Shown here piece after piece: positions 5,961 to 6,668 of a stretch of 6,668 nt of DNA (position 1 is the stretch's first letter; the number at the start of each line of letters is the position of its first letter). Location: NCBI GenBank assembly GCA_946623915.1, contig CAMORQ010000110.1, forward strand, positions 1 through 6,668, in the 5' to 3' direction. The stretch comes from an uncultured Coriobacteriaceae bacterium. Its GTDB lineage: Bacteria > Actinomycetota > Coriobacteriia > Coriobacteriales > Eggerthellaceae. The notes under the pieces are model-generated. The model ran no database searches, was not told the DNA's origin, and worked only from the letters and a program-made list of their open reading frames with translations. The position numbers and the translations under genes were made by a program.

Positions 5961-6095
5961 GAGCCTCGCGCGAAACGCCTCCATCCCCAATCGCGCGCGA
6001 TGACCGCGTGCGTCAAAGCGAGCGCGAAGCGCGACGCATCAGGTCAGCGGGCTTTCGTTCTTTGAGGTTTGGCGCTTGAGCCTTCGGGTTAGTCC

Positions 6096-6115
6096 TTAAC
6101 TGGCAGTATTAACTG
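6096..6115 (+). promoter_or_regulatory. direct TTAACTG heptamers upstream of a promoter
   Basis: TTAACTG occurs at 6096-6102 and again at 6109-6115, 13 bases apart. They lie about 55-75 bases before the proposed -10 of the last gene. Paired heptamers at this distance could bind an activator, but the repeat is short. Confidence 0.25.
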
Positions 6116-6148
6116 TTGCCGTAGAACGACTTTTCCAGTGCTGTGATG

Positions 6149-6176
6149 CCATATGGGGCAAATATTAGATTAGAAT
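6149..6176 (+). promoter_or_regulatory. probable promoter of the last gene
   Basis: TAGAAT (6171-6176) is a good -10 hexamer in an AT-rich run. The -35 position has no consensus hexamer. Instead it holds the palindrome CCATATGG (6149-6156), nested in TGCC/GGCA (6147-6160). This suggests an activator-dependent or regulated promoter. Transcription would start near 6183, giving a leader of about 78 bases. Confidence 0.45.
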
Positions 6177-6209
6177 ACACCTAAGGGTGTACGAAGCGCT
6201 TGTTTCGTA
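6176..6209 (+). promoter_or_regulatory. two abutting inverted repeats at the transcript start / leader
   Basis: TACACC/GGTGTA (6176-6191, loop TAAG) is followed at once by TACGAAGC/GTTTCGTA (6190-6209, loop GCTT, one G-U pair). They share the TA at 6190-6191. The first overlaps the end of the -10 element and could be an operator. The second lies inside the predicted leader and could be an RNA hairpin, for example a 5' stabiliser. Confidence 0.5.
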
Positions 6210-6260
6210 TCCCGTCTGGAGTAGCAAACCATAGGAAGCATTTGGAAGGAGGTTAAGAAG

Positions 6261-6668
6261 ATGAGCGAAGAGAAGAATGTACTCGAGGAAGTTGTTGCTG
6301 CGATAAAGAAGCTTTTGGGCTTCGGTAGCGACGAGCAAATCACGAGTGCGGTGAATGACATTGTCGATGCAAAGGGCGACGAGGCGGGCATCCTTGCTGC
6401 GCTGCAGGGCCTTTTCGGCGATGCTATCGACAAGGCCGATTTGCTTGAAGTCGTCAAGAACTTCATTGGCGGCGGCAAGGGCATCGACCTAGGCAACATC
6501 TTGGAGCTGTTCCAGGGGATCGGCGACAAGGTGGGCGGATTCGACAAGATCGCAAGCCTGGTAGGCGCTGCGACTGGTGCGGGTAGCGTCACCGACGCTG
6601 TCAAGAGTACGGCTGGTTCGGTCACCGACGCTGTCAAGAGTACGGCTGGTTCGGTCACCGGCGCCGTA
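6261..6668 (+). CDS. helical protein of unknown function with 11-residue tandem repeats, 3' end missing
   Basis: I do not recognise this family. The frame is open from ATG 6261 to the window edge (136 codons). AAGGAGGT (6246-6253) is a near-perfect Shine-Dalgarno site seven bases upstream, which suggests strong translation. The protein begins MSEEKNVLEEVVAAIKKLLG. It has no signal peptide or long hydrophobic segment. Residues 1-107 look like a chain of short amphipathic helices (ITSAVNDIVDA, ILAALQGLFGDAI, LLEVVKNFI, LGNILELFQGIGDKV) separated by Gly-rich turns. From residue 111 it enters repeats of TDAVKSTAGSV. Eleven-residue amphipathic repeats occur in LEA-type and synuclein-type proteins that bind membranes or protect cells, but that is only a pattern resemblance. 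Cysteine and tryptophan are absent from the visible part. The total length is unknown. Confidence 0.85.
   Translation, partial: MSEEKNVLEEVVAAIKKLLGFGSDEQITSAVNDIVDAKGDEAGILAALQGLFGDAIDKADLLEVVKNFIGGGKGIDLGNILELFQGIGDKVGGFDKIASLVGAATGAGSVTDAVKSTAGSVTDAVKSTAGSVTGAV
6591..6668 (+). repeat. 33-base in-frame tandem repeats
   Basis: Copies 6591-6623 and 6624-6656 are identical at all 33 bases. A third begins at 6657 and diverges after ACCG (codons for T-G-A-V rather than T-D-A-V). It is cut by the window edge. The nine bases before the array (6582-6590, G-S-V) resemble the end of a further unit. The unit is 11 codons, so copy-number change keeps the frame. Confidence 0.95.

Larger units (their letters stand above)
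5697..6260. other. non-coding, repeat- and hairpin-rich stretch, then promoter/leader region
   Basis: I find no convincing gene between the tRNA terminator and ATG 6261. Several frames stay open on both strands to about 6060, but that is expected at such GC content. None has a Shine-Dalgarno site or a recognisable domain. The first part (to ~6060) is dense in inverted and direct repeats, listed separately. Further hairpins are GCCGTG/CACGGC (5804-5809/5817-5822), TGCGCCG/CGGCGCA (5899-5905/5913-5919) and TGCGTC/GACGCA around 6008-6038, plus a tandem GAGCGCG (5774-5787). From about 6060 the sequence becomes less GC-rich and looks like a promoter region. The first part could be a dispersed extragenic repeat, a structured RNA or the remnant of a mobile element. 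The sequence alone does not decide. Confidence 0.6.

Noticed and set aside
5321..6016. Minus-strand open frame crossing veg, the tRNA and the repeat segment
   Set aside because: It runs antisense through a tRNA and its terminator, starts at a TTG with no Shine-Dalgarno site, and has no domain. GC bias explains the lack of stops.
5745..6065. Plus-strand 106-codon open frame in the repeat segment
   Set aside because: There is no ribosome-binding site, the product is an Arg/Gly-rich low-complexity sequence made of the DNA repeats, and other frames are equally open.
6170..6658. Minus-strand open frame opposite the last gene
   Set aside because: It is the shadow of the 6261 gene. The plus strand has the AAGGAGGT site and natural-looking helices, while the minus frame is a Ser/Ala/Pro-rich antisense product.
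6591..6668. CRISPR array
   Set aside because: The 33-base units abut without spacers and lie in frame inside a coding region, so they are protein repeats.

Overview
The window comes from a GC-rich bacterium. The proteins look most like those of Actinomycetota class Coriobacteriia, probably family Eggerthellaceae. This rests on the style of the MetG, TatD and RsmI sequences, on a Veg-family protein downstream of rsmA, and on overall base composition. No database was searched, so genus and species are not assigned. Every gene I can support is on the + strand.

Layout. The first ~5.5 kb is a conserved housekeeping block: 3' end of rsmI (cut by the window edge), a 249-base gap with a possible promoter, metG (MetRS, 527 aa), tatD (metal hydrolase with an ~80-residue N-terminal extension), a flavodoxin-fold protein with a compact four-cysteine motif, rsmA/ksgA, and, after a 96-base promoter gap, a Veg-family gene. 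metG-tatD (21-base gap), tatD-flavoprotein (19-base overlap) and flavoprotein-rsmA (1-base gap) look like one transcription unit. The gene order parallels yabC-metS-yabD-ksgA-veg of Bacillus. The flavoprotein lies where Bacillus has yabE and rnmV.

Next comes tRNA-Ala(CGC) with a near-consensus promoter, an encoded CCA and a clean intrinsic terminator. The following 560 bases hold no convincing gene. The first two thirds are very GC-rich and full of hairpins, direct repeats and a 25-base palindrome. They include an inverted near-copy of the tRNA's own 3' end. The last third is less GC-rich and appears to be the promoter and leader of the final gene.

That final gene starts at 6261 behind a near-perfect Shine-Dalgarno sequence and runs off the window. 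It encodes a small, soluble-looking helical protein of unknown function that ends in perfect 33-base (11-residue) tandem repeats.

Functionally the block centres on translation: two 16S rRNA methyltransferases, MetRS and a tRNA, plus nucleic-acid processing (TatD). The least explained parts are the repeat-rich stretch after the tRNA, the two-hairpin leader, and the 11-residue-repeat protein at the right edge.
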